Translations under genes and position numbers: made by a program | Part shown: one piece after another, positions 35,648 to 46,325 of the stretch | How positions within the stretch are numbered: position 1 is the stretch's first letter | How the letters are laid out: each line of letters opens with the position of its first letter | Assembly (NCBI GenBank): GCA_947034885.2 | Contig: OX344749.2 | Span: 40,577,682 to 40,641,681, forward strand | Reading direction: 5' to 3' | DNA: 64,000 nt | From: Thuidium tamariscinum | Lineage: Eukaryota; Streptophyta; Bryopsida; Hypnales; Thuidiaceae | Notes under the pieces: model-generated | What the model was told of the DNA's origin: nothing | What the model saw: only the letters and a program-made list of their open reading frames with translations | Database searches by the model: none

Positions 35648-37525
35648 CATATATTTCAAAAGTGAGGCAAATCTATTCTACATGTTCAACCATTTTGACA
35701 ATAAGAATAGTTAAGAAATTTAAAAGGAGAAATCAAATTCTTGAATGATTGGTAATGAAGTTGGTACCTTGGCTGAGAAGGTGGTTCCATCTTGAAGTTG
35801 TACTTGAGTGGTGCTACTTGGGCTTGTTTTTGAAGTCTTCAAGCCAGTCACACGAGAGTTGAATCGGATGGTTCCTTTGGGTAATTCCCCAGCAAGAACT
35901 TCTAAAATACACTTCCGTTCCGCTACCCGCATATCATGAGGCCTAATCCATCATTCTTAATCAACTTCTCATTTATGTAGAATATTAAGGTAGAAACGTT
36001 AAAGTCTAACTAATTATTGACAAACCAAAAGTATGCGTAGAATATGAGCATCAATTGAAGAAGGCATAGAGAACTGTTAATGATAGAAATTGTTAAGAGA
36101 CTCATTGAATAAGACAATACCATTATATGAATTTATTGTTTGTGTACTTATTGCATTTGTTTCAACATGAGCATGTCTTAGAGATTTAACGTGACCTTAC
36201 TATTAGAAATTGGTGTTCTACTAACAAACTTTATAAACTATTTATGACTCTCCGTGATAGGTAGGCCAAAATTTCTACTTACACTTCAACTTGCATTTTC
36301 TTCTAATAGCTAAAAAAACATATATTACTCTTTCATTCAAATTCCATTCAAGTTCTACTAGATTGCAATAAGTGGCAACTATTTATGGATACCCTTCTTT
36401 TAAGAGATTAGCAAGTAAAGGATTATTACCCCCTTTGTCCATCTGTGACTAATACAATCTCTCATGTAGTTTAAGCCTTCCGTAGCTTTTGCTTTTGGTG
36501 TAAAAATCTTACCCTCCTTCACACTCAACCATTACTATATTGGCTATAGATTTCCCTTGTACGTTTTGATATTCCCATCTACAAAATAAACAATACAAAT
36601 TAACCTTGTCAAGATATTCAAGATTAAACAATGGAATGAATTACATTCATTTCTCTACTATGCATGAAGCAAGGTCAATCCTTAAGTAGTATAACATGCA
36701 TATTCTAGACAATGAAGGGAGGGCTTGCAAGTGTTGAATAGTCCAACCAACTTTTCATTCATACAATGTACTAAATACTTTCAAGAATCTTGAAAATACA
36801 ACTTTCTTTAATGACCAATTTCATGAAATTGTGGTAAATGATATAATTTATATACAAAGATATAAGCAAAAATGTGCAAAAATTCAAAAAAAGATTGAGG
36901 CATTACAAAGTCAAAATAATCAAAACACTTGCCATAATTTATGAACACTTGAGGATTGCAAATTAACCCCCAAAGATTTTTGACCATGTTTTCACCAATT
37001 GCCATTTTTAGTAGAAGTATCAATTTTTTGAAAAAAAATTTAGACATATATAACCATAGGTACTTTTAGTGAACTAATTTGGAAAGACATAGAAAAAATT
37101 TCATTAATTTCTATTGTGTAGGTTGCAAGACATGAGTGTTTGAATTGACAAATATTCTTTTTTTAACCTTGCAAAAAACTAGACAACTGCACTTCACAAG
37201 CTCTCATTAGAATGAAAAAATGTCGAAAATAGTGAATACTCTTTGAATTTTCTCTTCAAATCAAGTTTGCTACAAACTTGAAAATTTTGAGATCATTTTG
37301 AATTGTATAATAGATAGTAAAAAAATAATAAATAGAAAGAAGTAGAAAACGATCCAAAATACTAAACTACTAACAATTTATTTATGGAATCAAAAAATGT
37401 CAATTCCAATGGTTGTAATCTTGTCAAATAAAAACTACTCCTAAATTTCTTTATTTTTCCAAAATATTAAAAATTGAATTAAATGAAGGATTTCAAACTT
37501 TTTTATATTGTAGAAATTCTATAAC

Positions 37526-37671
37526 TACTACAAGAAAATGGGGGTATACATGATTTGTCCACAATGACTATATGGTCAACAATGACTATAAAATAATCAT
37601 TTTGTAGTCATTGGTATCAATACAATCATTGTGGACTTGTAAGTCATCTATACCTTCATTTTCTTGTAGTG
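37526..37671. mobile_element. CACTA-type MITE, 146 bp, TSD AAC
   Basis: Ends TACTACAAGAAAATG (first base changed from C) and CATTTTCTTGTAGTG. AAC flanks it at 37523-37525 and 37672-37674. The terminal motif CACTACAAGAAAA is shared with the right end of 24499-24995. The interior forms partial inverted repeats (ACAATGACTA and neighbours). Confidence 0.85.
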
Positions 37672-37747
37672 AACTATTCGCAAATTCTTCAAAACTAAAA
37701 CTCTTCATAACACTTTTGCCTCATTGATCAAAATAGAATGATTCAAA

Positions 37748-38263
37748 GATTTGCCTATAGGTATATATGAAAAAAACAATTTCAAATTTTAGTTTCTTAA
37801 AGAAGTTATTTTTAGAGAATTTTTTTGGTTGCCTAGGCTATTGGTCAAGCAATGAAAACTACAAATCATACAATAAATTTTTAACCCATATAGTTAAAAG
37901 TTATAAAAATTGTTGGGCCTTAAAGGTACTCCTTGAGAAAAAATTGTGTGGAAATTTAGATTAAAAATAAATAGATACTCAAATTATAGTGAGTTGCTTA
38001 AATTAGATTTGCCTATAGGTATATATGAAAAAAACAATTTCAAATTTTAGTTTCTTAAAGAAGTTATTTTTAGAGAATTTTTTTGGTTGCCTAGGCTATT
38101 GGTCAAGCAATGAAAACTACAAATCAGACAATAACTTTTTAACCCATATAGTTAAAAGTTATAAAAATTGTTAGGCCTTAATGGTACTCTTTGAGAAAAA
38201 GTTGTGTGGAAATTTAGATTAAAAATAAATAGATACTCAAATTATAGTGAGTTGCTTAAATTA
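37748..38263. repeat. Two-copy tandem duplication, 258-bp unit
   Basis: GATTTGCCTATAGGTATATA begins at 37748 and again at 38006. The units differ at only a handful of positions (for example CATACAATAAA against CAGACAATAAC), so the duplication is recent. It lies in intron 2 of the monooxygenase gene. Confidence 0.9.
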
Positions 38264-38516
38264 AATTGCTATGTTGACAAAAAAAATTACAATTTAATGA
38301 TTTAGGGGTTAACCTTAACTCCATAAGCACCCTAAAATTCATACTCTCAATGATTGATGAAATGAGTGCTTTTCCAAAGGTGGCCTTTTGTCCAAGAGAA
38401 TAATTTTTATAAATCCAACATATAATTTTTTTTTTACATAACATTTAGTAGCAAGGTTGGCATTGTCTTGGCTCTACAATGATGGTGTGGAATATGCCAC
38501 ACCCAATGGCATTCAT

Positions 38517-39596
38517 GGGTGAATGCACGAAACACCTGTACTATTTGTTGAGTTTTTTTGGGTTGACCGCTTTAAGATGGCTCTAACTTTTGAATAAAAA
38601 ACTAAGTGCCCAAAATAAAAAAAGATTTCTAGATATCTTGACTCACATTATTATCCTTATCTTTTACAAATTTAAAAAAATCATTTGATATTTAAAATTC
38701 AATTTTGTTAATTTGTCACACTTTGACATTGTGGGGTTTTTAGTACTATTTAGAACCCAAAAAAACTAATTTTGAGCTGAATATTTGAGTGGATATTCTA
38801 TTAGTAGACTTATAGCTTATCTCTAAAGGAATTTTAAAAATAGTCATTTTTTTGATGTGTAGAAGTCCACAAAGAGACCTTCTTTCTACTTGCTTTTTGA
38901 AACATATAAAACATTCTTTTGGTGATTTTCTTGGTCAAGCCTTATCACCAAAAAGTCTTCTCAAATGGCCAATTTTTAGATTTGTTTTTTCTATTTTTTA
39001 CAAATTAAAATGTTGAAGTTGTATTTTTCTTCATTAGAATTTTGGACATAAAACACATAGAATTCCGGTGAAGAAAATACATACTTCAATGTTTTAATTA
39101 ATAAAAAATAAAAAATATTTTTTAAAATTAAAATAAAAATTGGTCATTTGAGAAGACTTTTTGGTGATAAGGCTTGACCAAGAAAATCACCAAAAAAATG
39201 TTTTACACATTTCAAAAAGCAAGCAGAAAAAAGGTCTCTTTGTAGACTTCTACACCACATGAAAATGACTATTTTTGAAATTCCTTTGGAGATAAGCTAT
39301 AATTCTACTAAGAAAACATCCTCTGAAAATTTCAGCTCAAAATTCATTTTTTTGGGTTCTAAATAGTACTAAAAACCCCTAAATTGGAATGTGTGACAAA
39401 AAATCGGGGGCTATTTTAAAATATTAAAATATTTTTTTTAAATCCTCAAAAATTCTGAATGATGTATAATAGTTATGAGTACCCATTTAAAAAAATTTGA
39501 ATCATTTGGAGCTAAAAAACAAAAGTTATGGCTAAAAAACTAGTCACCGCAAAACATGATGCAATACAATAGTACAAGCGTTTCATGCAATCACCC
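38517..39596. mobile_element. Fold-back family element, 1080 bp, TSD TCAT
   Basis: Begins GGGTGAATGCACGAAACACC, ends GTTTCATGCAATCACCC. TCAT flanks it at 38513-38516 and 39597-39600. The two halves are inverted relatives (CTTGGTCAAGCCTTATCACC around 38932 against GGTGATAAGGCTTGACCAAG around 39163), more diverged than in the 26515 copy. It sits in monooxygenase intron 2. Confidence 0.85.
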
Positions 39597-39688
39597 TCAT
39601 CACTAAATAATTTGTTGGGTGTGGAATATGCCTCCCCTTCATTGTAAAGGCATGGCATGCTACTGAATGTTAAGTAGGTAGAATGTTT

Positions 39689-40003
39689 ATGGCAAATTTT
39701 GTAAAAATGACGATATTCCACATATTATTTTTCAAACTGCACAATTTGAACTGAAAACTGACATCTATGACAAGTATAGATTTCGAGACATCTAGGACAC
39801 ATATAGATTTCCAAAATCTATGACAAATTATTTAAATTTTAAACTACATGGTTAAAATGTCATGGGCTCATATAGATTTTAGACATCTACAACACATGTA
39901 GATGTCAAAAATCTATGACAGGTTTAGATTTCAGACCACGCAATTTGAACTATAAAAACTGTCAAACTAATGGAATACAGTCATTTTAATGAAATTCGCC
40001 ATG
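39689..40003. mobile_element. Inverted-repeat element J, copy 1
   Basis: Left end resembles ATGGCAAATTTTGTAAAAATG; the right end is its imperfect reverse complement (CATTTTAATGAAATTCGCCAT). The interior is rich in the repeated words TAGATTTC and ATCTA. A second copy, interrupted, is at about 43940-44987. It lies about 120 bp beyond the inferred end of monooxygenase exon 2. Confidence 0.6.
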
Positions 40004-41187
40004 TTTTGAAATCAACCCTTTCTTCTCATTTTTTTGGGCTAGCTTGATGAAATTGAGGAAGGAATATATGAACGATTAGTACACAATTCAAAAAAGGAGG
40101 GATTCAAGTGCCGATCTCCTACTCGGCCAGATTGATGAACATGGCTCGCAGTTGGTCGCCCACACCCAGAACATCCAGGACTCGGAATGCATTGTCCCAC
40201 AGAAGGATGCCACCTCCCCGCGCCCTCAGTGCCTCTGCTTGCTCCAACACCAGCGACTACAGCCCAACTCTGATCATCAGATTGACTCACAATTCAGCAG
40301 TGTTCAATCCACTGGTTGATATGAGATTGTCAAGTTTGTTAAATTGACGTCCGCCGTGACTTTGGGACCAAAGAATTAATTGAGACAGTCATCTGCACAA
40401 AGCTCTTAAACCTAGGACTAGTCTTTCGATTTATTTATGTTAACAGATATTTCAGATTCTTAGGCCATTTTTTCATTCATTTTCTAGGACCAGTATAGAT
40501 TTAAGACCTCAAGGTCTTGAAATCTAGGAGCGGTAAACATTTTACACCACACTGTCGAAACCTGAAAATGCCAAGTTTCCGCCATTTGAACGAAATATCC
40601 GTTTGTTCCAAATGTTCAGCGTACCCTGAACTGAAAGTACCCAAGTCACGGAACGTCCACCAATATCTAAAAATTCTCAAAACTAGGACTGGTAGAGAGT
40701 ATTTAATGTATTTTCCAATGAAGTGATCTTCAAAGTGCCGAATTAAGTCCTGGAGTTACACCAATTGAATCCAGATTTGACGTTGTCTGTCGACTCAAGT
40801 CTCTAAAGCCTTTGCAGAGCTGATGGGACAGCCAGGTTTCGATGCATCAGGCATACCCATCTAGCTGTTACGTTGCTGGTACGTACTATGAAAGGAAATC
40901 GAGGAAAGGAGAAGTCCAGATCAAATTATTTTTAACACCCTAGCCTGAAATTCATTAATCAATGTGCGGCTTAATTACTCAAGCTCATGCTCAATTATGC
41001 AAGCTGTAACTGAGTTTTAGTTCCAGAAAAGGGATTTATTGTCTGCAGGAGCAGGCACCGTCCGTCGGTCGTACCTGTGAAGTGCAAGCGCACAAGCGAG
41101 GCCTCCAATCCCCCCGCCCACAATTATGATATTCTCCTCCAGGACCTCCTGTGGAGACGACTCACCTCTGTCGCCTTTGCTATCCAT

Positions 41188-42053
41188 TCGACCTCACAAG
41201 AGTTATTTGGTGGCTCCAATCGATCAAGAGCACGTCCCGACAACCTAAATAACCTGCATACGAAGAGGAAATTAACGCGCGCTGTACGTAACTAACGGAA
41301 GAATTAACATATACAACCGACTGCCTTCACACACTATCTAGATTTCTAGAACAAATGCACACAATAGAGTTAATCGTGAAGTGGGTGCAATGCGGACTCG
41401 GAAGCAGAGTTTGGGAAAAACACAGAACAAAACTTCTTGGAGCACCAAAATTGAGGTCCGAAGGAGTTGGGTGCCGTGTTTCTTTTCTACTATTCTCACT
41501 TATACCTCACTCTCACACCTATTTCAAACCGGGGTTTCCTTTACGATGAACTCTACCTAATGGGCTGAAATCATTCAAGAATCAATTTAGACATTACTGA
41601 GGACTCATTTTCAATTCTTCCAGCGACAGCACGACATGCATGGATACAGATAGAAACAATCCGATTTATGTGCGTATCACCAAATTAAACCACTCAAACG
41701 ACTAATATGCAAAGTGAAGCCGGCGCGCCTCTCGATCTACACTCCTCTGAGAAAAGCTTACCGCATACACGTACTGCGAAACACAGACTTGAGAGAATTG
41801 GAAGCGATCCTCGAGGAATTGGAAGCCCGAATAAGAAACTTACAGACACTGAGACCGAGATAGACGGACAGACAGAAGGTATAGTGTCGATATATCAGAA
41901 GGAGGCATGAGGAGCTCGTTGCGAATGCTAGTTCATGTTAATTAGTCCAGCACGTTCTGCATGCTTGCACGAAAGGTGGGATTCTCCATCCATGAAAGTC
42001 TTGAATAGTCGAATAGGACAAGCAAAAGACAAAGACAAAAGGTCTACTCACGA
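41188..42053 (-). promoter_or_regulatory. Upstream region of the monooxygenase gene
   Basis: Non-repetitive, more balanced base composition than its surroundings, consistent with promoter and 5' leader. I see no diagnostic TATA or operator. Short open frames (for example 41707-41910) show no family features. Confidence 0.35.
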
Positions 42054-42269
42054 TCAGTTGTCCGAGATTCCTGAAGGTCTACTCTTGAAATCGGTCCTGC
42101 ACGTGCGTCTCTTGTCAAACATATCATTGTGATTGATGTGAAGCAACGTACCCTCCAGAGGCTTGTAGTTTTCTATAATGGAAAAGGAAATTTTATCAAC
42201 TACTGCAGTACTGCCACTTATTGAGGTGAAAACACTCAAAACTATCAAAATGAGCAATTGAGCATTCAT
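42054..42269 (-). CDS. Possible small secreted peptide or first exon with signal peptide
   Basis: An ATG at 42269 opens a 71-codon frame beginning MNAQLLILIVLSVFTSISGS, a credible cleavable signal peptide (hydrophobic core, small residues before a likely cleavage site). After KPLEG a good donor (GG then GTACGT, near 42151) suggests that the real exon may stop there and that what follows is intron. No downstream exon was found and no family is recognised. It lies upstream of the monooxygenase on the same strand. It may be a gene remnant. Confidence 0.3.
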   Translation of the reverse strand: MNAQLLILIVLSVFTSISGSTAVVDKISFSIIENYKPLEGTLLHINHNDMFDKRRTCRTDFKSRPSGISDN

Positions 42270-42320
42270 TTGTTGGAGGCACCTTTTCAAGAAAAAAACA
42301 ACCACATTTGCATGGTATAA

Positions 42321-43068
42321 GCAATTGAAAAATTATGAATTTAAAAAAAAATATAGAATTTTTAGAAAAGACATATAATTGCTATGAATTTTCGAAGTGG
42401 AAGTCCATAAGACACTAATATCTTCATCATTAGAGGGTTTTTTAGCTCTATAGAAGGCCCTCAAAGATTGACATGCACCCCTATTTAATGAGGTGTAAAA
42501 CTAGTAGCTCAAGTACCTACTTGCTTGTTGTTATCTTGTGTGAAGTACAAGTGAGGACTACAATAGATGACAAACCAACAAGGTACTATTACCAAATATT
42601 AAATTTGGATAGTACAATATTATATTGATGGTTGTCAGAAAAGAATCCATTAGTGGAGTGGATGTACAATACTATATTATTATCTTAATGGTTGTACAAT
42701 ATAATGTTCATGGTTGGATAGTACATGTGTCATCCTCATGTCCTAAACCCAAATTTTAAATGACAAAGCTTCATCATGGTCTCCGTGACCCACCCAATGG
42801 AAGCTATTGTCCCACAAAAGTACATCAATATTTTTTTCTTTTCCAATGAGCGGGTATAGGGGAATAGTCTTCCTCAAGGACAATATTTAAATACAAAAGC
42901 ACCCTTTCAACCACCCCTCTTAGAGGCCCTCTTTAGAGCTCAAAAATCCTCTAATGAAGCAATTGAAAAACTATAAATTTTAAAAAAAAATAGAATTTTT
43001 AGAAAAGGCATATAATTGTTATGAATTTTCAAAGTGGAAGTCCATAAGACACTAATATCTTCATATAG
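42321..43068. repeat. ~110-bp direct repeats bracketing an inverted pair
   Basis: About 42321-42432 and 42959-43068 are direct copies (GAAGTGGAAGTCCATAAGAC region diagnostic in the first). Just inside them, 42429-42462 (TTAGAGGGTTTTTTAGCTC) is inverted at 42923-42958. The layout recalls a miniature element with terminal repeats, but no retrotransposon primer site or polypurine tract is evident. Confidence 0.55.
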
Positions 43069-43132
43069 TGTAGTTATAATATTGAAATCTTGAGAATTAA
43101 ATGTCACTGAATTGCAATTGAGTGTAGAAATG

Positions 43133-43880
43133 GGGTCATTGCAAGAACGGTGGTACTATTTTGCTGTCACAATTGGACATACTCTCTCATTGTCTACAAT
43201 AACTTTTGTAGCACAAGTCGAATGAACATGAAATTTTTATTGAAGATGTATAACTTTATTGTTATCACATCTCTTATTTTTCAGAAATTAAAAAAAATCA
43301 TTTTATATTTAAAAACTATTTTTGTTAATTTGTCACAAGTTGAGGTTTAGGGGTTTTCACTACGTTATGAACCCCTAAATTTAAATATTTGGAGTTGAAA
43401 CTTTCATGGTCTACTTGCATAATAAAAAAAACTCATATCTACCAAAGGAAATCTAAAAATACGTTATTTTAAGTCCTCCACATGAGTACAAATAGCTCTT
43501 CTATTGTACACAATTTTTGAACATTGAAGATGGTTCTTGGATCTTCTTTTTTGGTGAAATGTCATCAATATCAACTCTTCGTAAATGGACAATTTTTAGT
43601 TTTAAGAAAAATTCCTTTCTCTATTTTCTATAAATTAAAATGTGAAATTACAATGACAAAACTACTTTCATGAGATTTTGCACTTTTCTAGTTCACCTAC
43701 TTAGAAAAAATTTCTATACTTTTCCTTCTTAGGGTACCTTCTTTTTAAAGATATATATATATGAAATTTATTTTTTACCTTTTTTAAAAATTATTTTTCT
43801 AATTTTAAAGTACTCCCGAAAAAAATAGGAGTACTGTGAAAAACGCTACGCTTTTTGAACGCCGTTTCTTGCAATGACCC
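43133..43880. mobile_element. Fold-back family element, 748 bp, TSD AATG
   Basis: Begins GGGTCATTGCAAGAACGGTG, ends CGTTTCTTGCAATGACCC. AATG flanks it at 43129-43132 and 43881-43884. Colinear with the element at 10723-11453. Confidence 0.88.
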
Positions 43881-43939
43881 AATGGTTCAATTGCACCTTT
43901 GGGGACACTTTCAATAGAAGTTTACTTAAAGTGGGAATA

Positions 43940-44987
43940 TATGGTGAATTTCATTAAAATGGAAATATTCCATTAGTTTGGCACTTTTGACAGTTCAAAC
44001 CAAGTGGTCAGAAATCTAAAATTGTCCGGTGATTGCAAGAAACATTTGCCAATTTTGTTGTGTTTGGCTGATTTTTTGGGAGTACTTTAAAATTAAAAAA
44101 TTAATTTTAAGAAAATTTTAAAAATATGAATAATGTATACACCTCTAAGACAAAGGTTTTCACTAAAGGAAATGGATAGAAAAATTCTCTAAGTAGGAGA
44201 ACTTGAAAAGTGCCAAGCCTCAAGAAAATACATACCTTCATGTTTTAATTAGGGAAAAATAGTAAAAATAAGTATTTTTCAAAAAATAGAAAGTGGCCAT
44301 TTGCAATAACTTTATAGAGATGGTCATTCACCAAAAAATCCACCAAAATAATATTTTATATGTTTCAAAATACAAGCAAAAAAGAGCTCACTTTGTAGAA
44401 TTCCACACCACATAAAATTAACTATTTTTTAAAATCCTTCCCTGGAGAGCTAAAAGTCTACTAGAAGACCATCTCATTCAAATTGCATCTTAAAATCATT
44501 AAAAAAAAGGTACTCCATAGTACTAAAATCCCCTAAATTGCAAAGTGTGAGTGTGTGACATCCAATTGGGGTCTATTTTTTAATAGTAAAATATTTTTGT
44601 AAAATAATGAAAAAATTACGTAAACTGTATGATAGTTATGAGTACCTTCTCTTTAAATCTTGAGTCAGTTAGAGCCAAAACACAAAAGTTATGGCCAAAA
44701 AATAGATTAGCAGATGTAATGTGACACAAAATAGGACAAGCGTTTCTTGCAATCACCTTGTTATGGATTTTTGAAATCTACATGAGTTGTAGATGTTTGA
44801 AATCTATAGTTGTCTAAGATGTTTCAGACTATGTGATTTGAAATCTAAAACTATCATAGATTTTGAAATCTACATGGGTCCTAGATGTTTTGATATCTAT
44901 ACCCTTCCTAGATGTCAATTTTGAGTTTAGACCGTGCAGTCTGAAAATGAGATAATGAATACTACCCTTTTAACGAAATTTGCCATG
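43940..44987. mobile_element. Inverted-repeat element J, copy 2, split by a fold-back element
   Basis: Left end ATGGTGAATTTCATTAAAATG; right end AACGAAATTTGCCAT. Related to copy 1 (39689-40003). The fold-back element 44027-44758 lies inside it, so J is the older insertion. Confidence 0.6.
44027..44758. mobile_element. Fold-back family element, 732 bp, imperfect TSD
   Basis: Ends CGGTGATTGCAAGAAAC and GTTTCTTGCAATCACCT. The flanking tetranucleotides are TGTC (44023-44026) and TGTT (44759-44762), one mismatch. The first and last base of the usual GGG/CCC terminus are changed. The interior resembles 38517-39596 and 52435-53153. Confidence 0.75.
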
Positions 44988-45007
44988 TATGTAGACAATT
45001 GTGGGTG

Positions 45008-46047
45008 TTTTTACCTTATTTGTCATCTAAAAATCTAAAACCTCCCACTTTGAAAGTTTATAAGTTGATAGTTACCTTCTAGCAAGAGCATTTTTTCATT
45101 TTTTATAAAGTGTCAATGTCATAGTGATATTTCAAATTTCAACATTCATTTATATATTGGATAGAAACTATGATGTAATTTGCAAATATTGCATGTCTAT
45201 ATTTTTATTTTCATCCACAATATAGTGATTTTACATAAGATTTATTTCATTTGGGAGTTTTTTGGCAAAAAAATTCATGGTTTGTTGCCATTTTTTAACG
45301 AATTTTTTTTTGGTGCAATTTGGCACTATAATGTCTAAAAAAAATTATACTTTAAGATACATCTTGCTTCTAATGTCAATTTTGTTGAATTGCCAATATT
45401 CAATGGATGCATTATGCTATCATTAGAAACCAAAATCTTTACTTAGTTAGCTCTAGGCCAAAAATTAAACCTTTGTGAAAATACATGTTATAATTGTTGA
45501 TTTATGGAATATTCTAATTTAATGAAATTGATGTTGGATGATTGCAAGAAACACTTGTACTATTTGTTGTGTTTTTAGAAGTATTGTAAATTTTTTTCAA
45601 GAATGTCTTAAAATTAAAAAAACAAATTTTTTTAATTTGAAAAATATAAAGAATTTATATGTACCTTTAAAAAGAAGATTTACAAGAAAGGAAAAATATA
45701 GGAAATTTTTCTAAATAGGAGACATTAGGAGGGATTTGAGGGCTCCCAGGGGCTGTTTTAGGGTTTGTTCCCGAAAGGCCGAAACTGTTGGAGGAACTGC
45801 TAGCTGCTATCAGCTAACAATTAACCAAAAGGAATGGGTTTTTATAAACTTCCCTAATAGAATCAGAGTAGACTCTATATTCTAATCAAAATTCATGTTC
45901 GTAATAGGAAATATACCTTCAATTTGTTTAATACATGAGCTTGTTTCCAACCAAAACAAACATCATTACAAGTATTAAAACTACCTCAATTTCTATCAAT
46001 TTACCTAGTCCAAAATGATAATTTGTTTAATGCTAGCAGATCTAGCA
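45008..46047. repeat. Intergenic DNA with truncated elements
   Basis: About 45235-45535 is family I (also 29395-29700). About 45538-45722 is a truncated fold-back family end (ATGATTGCAAGAAACACTTG) without its partner. About 45722-45830 is a fragment of the CACTA-type element seen whole at 24499-24995 (ATTAGRRGGGATTTGAGG, TTCCCGAAA). No gene is supported. Confidence 0.6.
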
Positions 46048-46049
46048 TA

Positions 46050-46325
46050 AGGTAGGTACATTCAAAAGTGCCACTTATTCATATTGTGGCTAGTTATTGT
46101 TATTAGTTAGTTCAAATTTTTATGTAGTCTTATTGGCAAGTGAAAGCATGTTCCAACGCACTAAAGAATGTAGGATTTGGATACCGTATGCAAAAGTTAT
46201 TAACGATCAAAGTCTGTTTCAGAAAGCACCGTCTACAGTTTGTGAACATGACTGATTTTGGAAATGTATGTGTAGTGTAGATCATGGCACTTTTAGGAAC
46301 AAGGCACTTTTGGGTGTACCTATCT
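46050..46325 (-). mobile_element. MITE family F, copy 2, 276 bp, TA duplication
   Basis: Ends AGGTAGGTACATTCAAAAG and CTTTTGGGTGTACCTATCT, flanked by TA. The interior is the reverse complement of 28756-29028. Confidence 0.82.

Larger units (their letters stand above)
35943..40122 (-). other. Monooxygenase intron 2, transposon-loaded
   Basis: An intron of about 4.2 kb holding a CACTA-type MITE (37526-37671), a 258-bp tandem duplication (37748-38263), a fold-back element (38517-39596) and a J element (39689-40003). About 37180-37500 includes a weak family H relative. I searched for the missing ~75-nt exon by eye and saw no convincing candidate. The proposed donor (GCCGA then GTAGGA) is weak. 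Confidence 0.6.

Noticed and set aside
40039..40290. An 83-codon minus-strand open frame over monooxygenase exon 2
   Set aside because: It is in the wrong frame; the neighbouring frame gives the conserved SLVLEQAEAL and GVGDQLRAMF blocks despite its stop.
42321..43068. A miniature LTR-type (TRIM) retrotransposon
   Set aside because: Direct repeats are present, but no TG...CA ends, primer-binding site, polypurine tract or target duplication could be seen.
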